Shown piece by piece: positions 46,708 to 54,359 of a stretch of 64,000 nt of DNA. The stretch's first letter is position 1. Every line of letters begins with the position of its first letter. Origin of the DNA: Bradyrhizobium erythrophlei (GTDB lineage Bacteria; Pseudomonadota; Alphaproteobacteria; Rhizobiales; Xanthobacteraceae). The stretch is taken from positions 5,146,001 through 5,210,000 of the forward strand of contig NZ_LT670817.1 in NCBI RefSeq assembly GCF_900129425.1, read 5' to 3'. The notes under the pieces were generated by a model. That model saw only the letters and a program-made list of their open reading frames with translations. It did no database searches and was not told the origin of the DNA. The position numbers were made by a program, and so were the translations under genes.

Positions 46708-46749
46708 GAAGGCCTCGGTTATCGGTCAAGTGGATCTAATCAAGTGGAC

Positions 46750-47280
46750 CTAATAATGCATTGGTAGCGGCCATTCCGGACTGCGTTCGCTCCTGGCAAG
46801 GCTGCGATAGGCCCCGCGAAAGAATATCAGCGGTTCCTTAGCAGGATGAGCCGAGAACCGCACCACCCGGCCGACGAAAATCACATGGTCGCCACCGTCA
46901 TATTGCGCATGCGGCTGGCACTCGAAATGCGCTATCGCCCCGGCGATCAGCGGCGCCGCCGTGAGGCCCAAGGTGTGTTCCACCGCCTCCCATTTGTCGG
47001 CGAGCGAGCGGGCGAACCGGTCGGAGAGATGCTCCTGGTCCCGGCCGAGGATGTTGACGGCGTAACCCTTGGCTTTGGTCATCGCAGCCAGGCTAAACGC
47101 CTTGCGGTCGATCGAGAACAAGATCAGCGGGGGATCGACCGAGACCGAATTGAACGAACTCATGGTCAGCCCGATCGCGTTGCCGTCCGTGGCCTGTGCC
47201 GTGATGACGGCAACACCGGTAGCAAATTGCCCTAGCGCACGGCGGAAGGCGCGAGCATTCAAGTCCGAGGCTGCACCCAT
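46750..47280 (-). CDS. Flavin reductase family protein (HpaC-like)
   Basis: The 176-residue protein starts MGAASDLNARAFRRALGQFA and continues TGVAVITAQATDGNAIGLTMSSFNSVSVDPPLILFSID, the flavin reductase-like FMN-binding core, with HFECQPHAQYDGGDHVIFVG near the C-terminus. It reduces FMN or FAD with NAD(P)H and supplies it to the HpaB-type oxygenase. GAGAAATCG precedes the ATG. A TAGCTT-N7-AAGCTA palindrome lies at 23-41 bases upstream. It is first in the long leftward cluster. Confidence 0.95.
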   Translation of the reverse strand: MGAASDLNARAFRRALGQFATGVAVITAQATDGNAIGLTMSSFNSVSVDPPLILFSIDRKAFSLAAMTKAKGYAVNILGRDQEHLSDRFARSLADKWEAVEHTLGLTAAPLIAGAIAHFECQPHAQYDGGDHVIFVGRVVRFSAHPAKEPLIFFRGAYRSLARSERSPEWPLPMHY

Positions 47281-47302
47281 CGATTTCTCACGGGACCCAC
47301 AT

Positions 47303-47321
47303 TAGCTTCACTACAAAGCTA
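47303..47321. promoter_or_regulatory. MarR-type operator at flavin reductase (TAGCTT-N7-AAGCTA)
   Basis: A perfect inverted repeat with spacer CACTACA lies immediately upstream of the flavin reductase gene, within the likely core promoter. It is the same motif as at 43557 and 47460. Confidence 0.8.
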
Positions 47322-47459
47322 TATTATCGAGCTAAAACCGGCGCTGTCAAGCAAGGCGGAGCTGCCTCGGGTAACGCCATGGTCATCGCCCGCCCCGTCC
47401 GGAAACCGCGGTTCCACTCCACCGCATCCGCCGCAACAGTGTCGCCAGACCAGATTAGA

Positions 47460-47478
47460 TAGCTTATATCCAAAGCTA
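47460..47478. promoter_or_regulatory. MarR-type operator at marR (TAGCTT-N7-AAGCTA)
   Basis: A perfect inverted repeat with spacer ATATCCA lies about 116-134 bases upstream of the chosen marR start. It probably mediates autoregulation, and it sits 138 bases from the 47303 copy in the shared divergent region. Confidence 0.75.
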
Positions 47479-47593
47479 TTGCGGAGTGAATACCAAGACG
47501 GCTATGCGACTCTGTGCGCATGCAGGGCACAAACATTTGCTTTTGGGATGCGCAGCGTCCAATCTTGCGCAACCGTCATACAGGGATGATCAC

Positions 47594-48235
47594 GTGGTAA
47601 AATCAGCAGCGCGCGTCAAGACCACCAAGCTTGCCGTCGGACGTCCCGCCCCTCGGGCCGCGCTCACCACGTCTCGGCCCGAACTACTGGTTGACGGCTC
47701 CGACCAGCAATTCCGCCGCCTCGTCCACAGCTTGTTCGGGTTTCTGGTCCGGCATCAAACGCTGCGCGAAGGGCATGCCGCCGTCATCGGCCTGCCCGGA
47801 ATCGAATACACCACGCTGATTTCGATCCGGCATCTGGCCGCGCTTGGGGACGTTCACGTCAAGGCTGTCGCCGATCATCTGCACCTCAGCGGGGCGTTCG
47901 TCACCACCGTAACCAACAAGCTTGAAAGCAAGGATTTGATCGAAAAAGCGGCGCATCCGGTCGACCGCAGGCGACTGTCGCTCACGGTCACGCCGCGCGG
48001 CGCAGAATTGCTTGAACGCCTGGCGCCGACCCAGATGCAGATCAACGATGTGCAGTTCGGCTGCCTGAGCGCACGGGAATTCCAGCAGTTGCTCGACATG
48101 GTGCAGCGTCTCGTCGAAACGAGCGACCGCGCGATCGCACTACAGCGTTATCTGGCCGAGACCAACGCCAAGCCGATCTCGCCGGCGCTCCGGAATCCCG
48201 ACGCGTCCAAGCGGCGAAAGTCCCGGAAGGCATGA
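47594..48235 (+). CDS. MarR family transcriptional regulator
   Basis: From the GTG at 47594, with AGGGATGATCAC before it, the product is 213 residues. The winged helix reads LAALGDVHVKAVADHLHLSGAFVTTVTNKLESKDLIEKAAHPVDRRRLSLTVTPRGAELL, the standard MarR pattern including the DRR wing. It carries a basic C-terminal tail ending KRRKSRKA. It is divergent from the flavin reductase/monooxygenase cluster. Three palindromes of the TAGCTT-N7-AAGCTA type are its likely targets. MarR proteins in this position usually respond to the aromatic substrate. Confidence 0.93.
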   Translation: MVKSAARVKTTKLAVGRPAPRAALTTSRPELLVDGSDQQFRRLVHSLFGFLVRHQTLREGHAAVIGLPGIEYTTLISIRHLAALGDVHVKAVADHLHLSGAFVTTVTNKLESKDLIEKAAHPVDRRRLSLTVTPRGAELLERLAPTQMQINDVQFGCLSAREFQQLLDMVQRLVETSDRAIALQRYLAETNAKPISPALRNPDASKRRKSRKA

Positions 48236-48411
48236 CACTGACGGCGGATTTGCGCTGCCGCCACCGTTCTTACGTTTTTAAGTTTCGTCGGGCGCCCGCC
48301 ATCAGGGAAACCGCAATCTTGCCCGAGGCACCCTTTCCTAGCCATCAGGCCAGTAGAAATCGGGGACGCAGACAGCGACATTCGATCCCAGGAAATTAAT
48401 GGGAGGAATCG

Positions 48412-49269
48412 ATGGATCAGATTCAAGATTGGTCAAAAGGCATTCGGCAGATTGTGAAAGAGGTGGCCGAGCGCGTGGTGGTCCTTCAGAATGAAGATGG
48501 CTCGACGGCGAGCGGTATAGCCTGGCGCAAGGGATATGTAGCTACTACAGACGAAGCCGCGGGAGATAGCGTTAAACTGATTACGAGCGATGGCACTGTC
48601 CTGACGGCCGAACTCGCTGGTCGAGACCCATCTACCGACATCGCTCTCTTCAAGGCAGATATCGACCAGGATCCCTTCCAAGCATCAGGAGAAGTTCAGC
48701 CTGGAGACTTTGCAGTCGCGGTCGGACGCGGGTCGACATCTGAACTGGTAGCTGCGGGCTTCATTGCCGAAACGGGAGGTGAATGGCAAAGCTCGTTTGG
48801 CGGAAAGATTGACCGAAAAATTCGACTGGGCTTCAGGATAGACCGCCGTGCGCACGGCGGCGCAGTCGTCGATACGGCCGGACGGCTGGTCGGCCTGGCT
48901 GCATTTGGGCCAAGACGCAGAGCGATAGTCATTCCGTCTCCGACCGTTGAACGGATCGCTCACAGGTTGGCAAAGTCCGGCACGATCTCCCGCGGTTACC
49001 TCGGCGTTCAGTTGCATCCATTGCGGGACGGACAGCAAGGCACCGGTGCCGTCATCGTTCATCTCGACAAGGACGGACCAGGTGCCACAGCCGGCCTCAT
49101 CCTGGGCGACTGCATCATCAGTTGGAACGGTGAAGACGTGACGGGCGCCAGGCAGATCTTCCGGCATTTGGGCCCCGACAGCGTCGGTACCAAGATCGCC
49201 CTCGGCATTTTGAGGGGCGGTCAGCAGTCCAAGATCGATGTTGTTGTCGGCGAGCGGCCACATAGATAG
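48412..49269 (+). CDS. HtrA-like protein with degenerate protease domain and PDZ domain
   Basis: The 285-residue protein starts MDQIQDWSKGIRQIVKEVAE and has no signal peptide. The trypsin-like domain covers about 15-180 and a PDZ domain about 190-280 (RGYLGVQLHPL...AGLILGDCIISWNG). The catalytic residues are changed. The TNAHVV histidine region reads YVATTDEAAG, with Glu48 where His should be. The GNSGGP serine region reads RRAHGGAVVD, with His138 for Ser. Only the Asp motif DPSTDIALF is kept. It is probably a cytoplasmic pseudoprotease or binding protein. It forms a pair with the LuxR-type gene five bases downstream. Confidence 0.82.
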   Translation: MDQIQDWSKGIRQIVKEVAERVVVLQNEDGSTASGIAWRKGYVATTDEAAGDSVKLITSDGTVLTAELAGRDPSTDIALFKADIDQDPFQASGEVQPGDFAVAVGRGSTSELVAAGFIAETGGEWQSSFGGKIDRKIRLGFRIDRRAHGGAVVDTAGRLVGLAAFGPRRRAIVIPSPTVERIAHRLAKSGTISRGYLGVQLHPLRDGQQGTGAVIVHLDKDGPGATAGLILGDCIISWNGEDVTGARQIFRHLGPDSVGTKIALGILRGGQQSKIDVVVGERPHR

Positions 49270-49274
49270 ACGGA

Positions 49275-49856
49275 ATGGGAGACCACGAAAAGATTGAAGG
49301 CAGAGATCAGATTTTAGCATCTAGTGCACCGGACGCGATTTCGGTTGGATTAGCTTTATCCGACCGAACAGTCAGGCTGCGCGTGGTGTCAATGATTTCT
49401 CAAATGGCAGCTGTCGAGGTAGCCGACGCCGACGATGCTGATGTCATCTTGACCGACTCCGATAACGTGCCTGCTGGCCCCCATTTGGTTCTGGGAGACC
49501 CCGCTTCATTGCAATCCACAATTAACGGCGTCGACAAGGACGCCAGCATCTGCGTTCTCGAAGCGGCAATTCGGCTCGTCGTCCACGGTTACCGGATAAG
49601 CGTTCCATTGGTCGAGCGTCATCGCTGGGAAACCGACGATTTGACCCCCGAGGGTGATAAGATGCTCACGGAGCGCGAGCGCCAAGTCCTCGAAAAGCTC
49701 GCTGCGGGCGCGTCCAACAAGGTGATCGCCAGGGATCTCGAAATCTCCCTCGCGACCGCCAAGTTTCACGTTAGCTCCCTGCTCACAAAATTGGCGGCCC
49801 GCAATCGGACAGATGCTGTGGCCATAGGAATCAAACTTGGGCTCCTGCTTCTGTGA
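49275..49856 (+). CDS. LuxR-type DNA-binding response regulator
   Basis: The 193-residue protein has a short N-terminal domain (about 20-110) that resembles a reduced receiver domain without a clear phospho-acceptor Asp pocket. A LuxR HTH follows at about 130-190, LTERERQVLEKLAAGASNKVIARDLEISLATAKFHVSSLLTKLAARNRTDAV. It lies five bases after the HtrA-like gene, so the two are cotranscribed and probably act together, the PDZ protein perhaps sensing or restraining the regulator. That link is inference. Confidence 0.85.
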   Translation: MGDHEKIEGRDQILASSAPDAISVGLALSDRTVRLRVVSMISQMAAVEVADADDADVILTDSDNVPAGPHLVLGDPASLQSTINGVDKDASICVLEAAIRLVVHGYRISVPLVERHRWETDDLTPEGDKMLTERERQVLEKLAAGASNKVIARDLEISLATAKFHVSSLLTKLAARNRTDAVAIGIKLGLLLL

Positions 49857-50150
49857 CGGCAGGCCTGTAAGATGCCATTTCGGAGCGATGGTTGCTTTGA
49901 TCAACGGCACGGCGGAAATCCGGCACGTCGATCAACTCCACCTGACCGCGATGGGCAAGGATGAACGAGCGCTTTCGGTTTCCGGACTATGTCTGCCGCG
50001 GTAACGTCAAATAGACCGATTATGATTGCAACAGCCTTGGGAGCCACCGGCCTCGACCAGCTGGCCGACAACATACGATCCCAGTCGGTGTCGTGACGCT
50101 TGCCGCGGGCTTACGGAGCCAGCGGCACGAATAGGCGGAGTCGAAGGAAA
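49857..50150. other. Intergenic region without clear gene
   Basis: No gene is supported in these 294 bases. A short in-frame stretch ending near 50003 has no recognisable domain. The promoter of the MFS gene at 50151 should lie at the right end. Confidence 0.35.
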
Positions 50151-51404
50151 ATGGTCATTACTGCGGATTCTGCAGCAGCAGCGGTCGCAAGTGAACCATC
50201 CCCATCTGGCGCCAGCTTGCGGGGTCTCGATGGCGTTAACTTGCTGCTCGCTGCAGCTTTGTCGGGCTTCGGCCCCTACGTCGCTGCCTTTCTAGCCGAG
50301 CAAAATTGGACTCAACAGCGCATCGGCTTTGTGCTGACGGTGGGTGGTTTCGCCGGATTGCTAAGTCAACTACCCGGCGGGGCATTGCTTGACGCTATCC
50401 GATCGAAGCGAACCGCGGTCGCGCTAGGTGCGGGTATGATTGCAGCAGGCGCGCTGATTATGGCAGCTTGGCCGAGTTTCCCATTGGTGTTGGTCGCGCT
50501 GGTGCTGCAAGGGATCACTGGCGGCTTCCTGGGGCTGGCGATCGCCACCATCAGCCTCGGCCTGGTTGGCCACGCCGCGCTCGCCGAGCGGCTCGGACGC
50601 AATCAGCGCTTCGCCTCGACGGGAGGAGTATTCGCGGCCGGCCTCATGGGCTTCATCGCCTATTTCCTGTCGTATCGCGCGATATTCATCGCCGCTGCTG
50701 CGCTGGTGCTTCCGCTGCTCCTTGCTCTCGGCCGCATCCACCCCTCGGATATCCATTTCGGCCGCGCCTGCTGCTTTCCGGATCACGAAGGGCCGAGCGC
50801 GCCTCCGAGAGTCCGGCTCCGAAGCCTTTGGAAGACTCCCGGCCTGCTGATATTCGCCGGCTGCGTGTTCTTATTCCAGATGGCCAACGCATCGTTGCTG
50901 CCACTTGCCGGCGAAGCATTCGCGTACAGCAAGGAAGCGCTTTCCTCACTCATCTTCTCCGCGCTCATCATGGTGCCCCAGGTCGTCGTGGCGATAATGG
51001 CGCCGTGGACCGGTCGCCAGGCGAATATGCGAGGCCGCCGGCCGCTGCTGCTCGTCGGATTCGCGGCATTGCCGATCCGTGCGCTGGTGTTTGCCTGGAC
51101 GACCAATCCAACGATTCTCATCGCCGCTCAATTGCTGGACGGAGTCAGCGGAGCGGTGCTGGGCGTGCTCACGGCGCTGACAGTCGCCGACCTCACAGCT
51201 GGTACCGGCCGATTCAATCTCGCGCAGGGTTTCCTCGGAACGATATCCGGGATCGGCGCTTCGCTCAGTACCACACTCATAGGTCTCGTTGCCGGGAGCT
51301 TCGGCCCAGCGGCAGGGTTTCTCTGCATCGCAGCAGTGGCCCTGGCCGCCCTTTTTCTCCTGTGGTGGCTCATGCCTGAGACCCATCCGTCAAATAGGAG
51401 CTAG
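50151..51404 (+). CDS. MFS transporter
   Basis: From the ATG at 50151 (GAAGGAAA upstream) the product is 417 residues. About 12 hydrophobic segments are visible. The conserved loop 2-3 reads GGALLDAIRSKRTAVALGAG, and the second half begins TPGLLIFAGCVFLFQMANAS. It is a drug/proton-antiporter-like member; the substrate is unknown. It is separated from the LuxR gene by about 290 bases and from the debranching-like enzyme by about 80 bases. Confidence 0.9.
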   Translation: MVITADSAAAAVASEPSPSGASLRGLDGVNLLLAAALSGFGPYVAAFLAEQNWTQQRIGFVLTVGGFAGLLSQLPGGALLDAIRSKRTAVALGAGMIAAGALIMAAWPSFPLVLVALVLQGITGGFLGLAIATISLGLVGHAALAERLGRNQRFASTGGVFAAGLMGFIAYFLSYRAIFIAAAALVLPLLLALGRIHPSDIHFGRACCFPDHEGPSAPPRVRLRSLWKTPGLLIFAGCVFLFQMANASLLPLAGEAFAYSKEALSSLIFSALIMVPQVVVAIMAPWTGRQANMRGRRPLLLVGFAALPIRALVFAWTTNPTILIAAQLLDGVSGAVLGVLTALTVADLTAGTGRFNLAQGFLGTISGIGASLSTTLIGLVAGSFGPAAGFLCIAAVALAALFLLWWLMPETHPSNRS

Positions 51405-51485
51405 CATCTCTGACCGCTCACCCCTTGGACGGCGGACAACCTCGTTTTATTGGTATTACAGCCATTTTCGATGAAGGACTTGCGC

Positions 51486-53657
51486 ATGTCATTCAAGGTT
51501 CAGGTCGGGCCAGCAAAGATCGCCATTCATCAGGGGCAGACGGTGTTGCTCACCGAAACCGACGGGCAGGTGAACTGGCCGAGCAAAGGCGGACTTTATT
51601 TCCGCGATACCAGGGTGATCAGCGCTTGGGCAATTTATGCCAACGGCGAACTGTGGGATCTGCTAAATGGTGGCGCCGTTGCTCCCCACGCGGCTCGCAT
51701 CTTCCTGACAAACCGCGCTTTCGAAACCGAAGACGGGCCGGTCGCGGCGCGCACCCTGGGCTTGGTGATCGGCCGTCAAGTCGATCGCGGCCTGCACGAA
51801 GACATCGAGATCACCAACAACAGCCAAAAGCCGGTTCGTTTCAACCTGGAGGTCGCGATGCGCGCCGATTTCGCCGACATTTTCGAGGTGAAGGGCGACA
51901 ACATCGTGCGGCGTGGCCACATCGTCACCTCGTGGTCGGCCAAGCGGGAAACACTCCGCGTGACTTATCGCAACAGGGATTTTGGCCGTGAAGTAATCGT
52001 CCATACCGGCAAGGGCGACGGCAGGCCGACGGTATACGCCAACGGACGCTTGAGTTTCGACATTGTGCTGAAGCCCGGGCGGGCCTGGCACCGCTGCCTG
52101 ATCTACGACCTTGTGGACGGTTCGAAACGCTTTCGGGCATCGAAGGAATGTATTCATTCCAGCGTCACATCGGGCCACTCTCGCAATATAAACGAATGGC
52201 AGCGAACGGTCCTGAAAATCGAGACCAGCAACGAGGAATTCTATCGTTGCTATAATCAGGGAGTGCAGGACATGGCGGCCTTGCGGCTTCCGTTACAGGG
52301 TACGGATCACATGGTGTTCGTGCCGGCCGCCGGATTGCCGTGGTTCGTAGCGCTGTTTGGCCGCGATGCCCTGGTCGTCTCGTTGCAAACGATGATTGTT
52401 TATCCGGAATTCGCTGCGGGCACGCTGGAGGTTTTGGCGCAGTATCAAGCAACGGAGCGCGACGACTACCGTGACGCCGAGCCGGGCAAGATCCTGCACG
52501 AGCTTCGTTACGGCGAGCTGGCGCATTTCAAGCTGATCCCCCACACGCCATATTACGGCACGGCGGACGCGACGCCCCTCTATCTGATCGCGCTGCATGC
52601 GGCCTGGAAGGCAACTGGCGATCAAGCCCTGATCGAGCGGTATTTGCCGAATGCCGAAGCGTGCCTGATCTGGATCGACAAATACGGCGATCGCGACGGC
52701 GACGGATTTCAGGAATATCAAACGCGCTCGAAGGCCGGCTACGAGAACGTGGCGTGGAAGGATTCCGGAGATTCCGTAATGTATCCTGACGGTACGCTCG
52801 TGCGCGGCCCTAAAGCTCTGTGCGAACTGCAGGGCTACGTCTATGACGCATGGTTGCGCATGGCCGAGATCTACGATGAGCTCGACGACAAACGACGCGC
52901 CAACAGGCTGCGAAAGAAAGCCGCAATCCTGTTCAAGAAATTCAACGAAGCATTCTGGGATGAAAGATCGGGCTTCTATGCCTATGCATTGGATGGCGAC
53001 AAGAAAAAGGTGTTATCCGTCGTTTCCAATGTCGGGCACTGCCTCTGGTCCGGCATCATCGCACCGGAACGTGCAGCCACCGTGGTAAAACGGCTGATGC
53101 AAAAGGACATGTGGAGCGGCTGGGGAATCCGCACGCTGTCATCGGACCATCCTTCGTTCAACCCGTACAATTATCAAACCGGCGCGGTATGGCCGCATGA
53201 CAACGCGCTGATTGCGCTGGGCATGCGGCGTTACGGCTTTGACGCAGAAGCGGCAGCGGTAGCGCGCGACATCAGCGGTGCCGCAAGCCATTTTCTGCTA
53301 AACCAATTGCCCGAACTCTATGCCGGCTTGCAGCGCGATCCGACAGGTTTCCCGGTGCAGTATCTCGGCGCCAACGTGCCGCAGGCCTGGGCAGCAGGGA
53401 CGCCGTTCGTATTACTCCAAGCGATGCTCGGGCTTCAGCTGGATGCCCCGCGCGGAAAGCTATATGTCGATCCCGCGCTGCCGGATTGGCTGCCGAACGT
53501 GACGTTGACCGATCTTCGCCTGGGGCGGCAACGATTCGATATCCGATTTTGGCGTGATGGCAAGGAGACGGCATTCGAAGTGCGGAGGGGGAAGCGCGAT
53601 GTGGTGGAGCGGAAAGCCATGTCCGCACTTCAACCCCACTCCCTGGCCAGGCATTAA
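51486..53657 (+). CDS. Amylo-alpha-1,6-glucosidase-like (glycogen debranching) enzyme
   Basis: The product is 723 residues from the ATG at 51486, with AAGGACTTGCGC before it; an ATG at 51471 is also in frame. The N-terminal GDE_N_bis-type beta domain (about 15-200) includes TDGQVNWPSKGGLYFRDTRV. The C-terminal (alpha/alpha)6 glycosidase domain (about 245-690) has GLPWFVALFGRDALVVSLQT and KDSGDSVMYPDGTLV and NYQTGAVWPHDNALIALGMR. It probably removes alpha-1,6 branches or trims sugars from glycogen or trehalose-like glucans. It may feed 2-oxoacids to the OFOR encoded next. Confidence 0.9.
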   Translation: MSFKVQVGPAKIAIHQGQTVLLTETDGQVNWPSKGGLYFRDTRVISAWAIYANGELWDLLNGGAVAPHAARIFLTNRAFETEDGPVAARTLGLVIGRQVDRGLHEDIEITNNSQKPVRFNLEVAMRADFADIFEVKGDNIVRRGHIVTSWSAKRETLRVTYRNRDFGREVIVHTGKGDGRPTVYANGRLSFDIVLKPGRAWHRCLIYDLVDGSKRFRASKECIHSSVTSGHSRNINEWQRTVLKIETSNEEFYRCYNQGVQDMAALRLPLQGTDHMVFVPAAGLPWFVALFGRDALVVSLQTMIVYPEFAAGTLEVLAQYQATERDDYRDAEPGKILHELRYGELAHFKLIPHTPYYGTADATPLYLIALHAAWKATGDQALIERYLPNAEACLIWIDKYGDRDGDGFQEYQTRSKAGYENVAWKDSGDSVMYPDGTLVRGPKALCELQGYVYDAWLRMAEIYDELDDKRRANRLRKKAAILFKKFNEAFWDERSGFYAYALDGDKKKVLSVVSNVGHCLWSGIIAPERAATVVKRLMQKDMWSGWGIRTLSSDHPSFNPYNYQTGAVWPHDNALIALGMRRYGFDAEAAAVARDISGAASHFLLNQLPELYAGLQRDPTGFPVQYLGANVPQAWAAGTPFVLLQAMLGLQLDAPRGKLYVDPALPDWLPNVTLTDLRLGRQRFDIRFWRDGKETAFEVRRGKRDVVERKAMSALQPHSLARH

Positions 53658-53870
53658 GCAGTCAGCGCGTCGCCGAAGGTATCGCGGGATTCGTTTCCCG
53701 GGGACATGAAGCTACAAACGGCGACCCTTCGCTACAAGCGCGAGCCCCGACAAGCGTGTATCTGCCATGATGATGTGTATGCGGTGGGTTCGCTCGAAAA
53801 CGACCGAATGAAATTACGTGGCCGCGTCAAGGTAGGTCAGCCGGGAACCGTTGAGCGAGGAGCGCGGTAA

Positions 53871-54356
53871 ATGAACCAGCGTCGATTCCTCCATATCGTC
53901 TTTGCCTCGACTAGCGGTCACACGGAGTACGTGGTGGATGCACTGATCGATTCTTTGAAGAGCATTGCCCAAGGCTGGGAAATCAAGGAAACGATGGCCG
54001 AGAAAACCCAGCCACAGGATTTGCTAAGCGGAGATGTTCTCCTGCTCGCCTCCGCGACCTGGAATACCGGAAGTATCGAGGGGCAATTGAATCCACACAT
54101 GTGGGTGCTGCTCCATGACAAGGCGAAGACTCTGGACTTGGCCGGCAAACCGTGTGCGTGCATCGGGCTCGGGGACCATCGATACTTCTACACCGCGCGA
54201 GCGGCGGATCATTTGCAGCACTACGTTACGGCCCATCATGGCCGGCTGATTGTTCCAGTGCTCAAGATCATAGACGAACCCTACGGCCAGGAGGAGGCAT
54301 TAAGGGTTTGGGGCAAACAGTTGGTGGATGCTTCCAAGCCGGCAGATCGGTGTTAG
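53871..54356 (+). CDS. Flavodoxin-like protein
   Basis: The 161-residue protein starts MNQRRFLHIVFASTSGHTEY. The FMN phosphate loop STSGHTE lies at about 14-20. A SATWNTGSIEGQ loop near residue 62 and GLGDHRYFYTARAAD near 100 line the flavin. The length fits a short-chain flavodoxin. It ends three bases before korA, so it is almost certainly the electron carrier for the 2-oxoacid oxidoreductase that follows. Whether it feeds nitrogenase, a hydrogenase or reductive carboxylation is not visible here. Confidence 0.88.
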   Translation: MNQRRFLHIVFASTSGHTEYVVDALIDSLKSIAQGWEIKETMAEKTQPQDLLSGDVLLLASATWNTGSIEGQLNPHMWVLLHDKAKTLDLAGKPCACIGLGDHRYFYTARAADHLQHYVTAHHGRLIVPVLKIIDEPYGQEEALRVWGKQLVDASKPADRC

Positions 54357-54359
54357 GCG

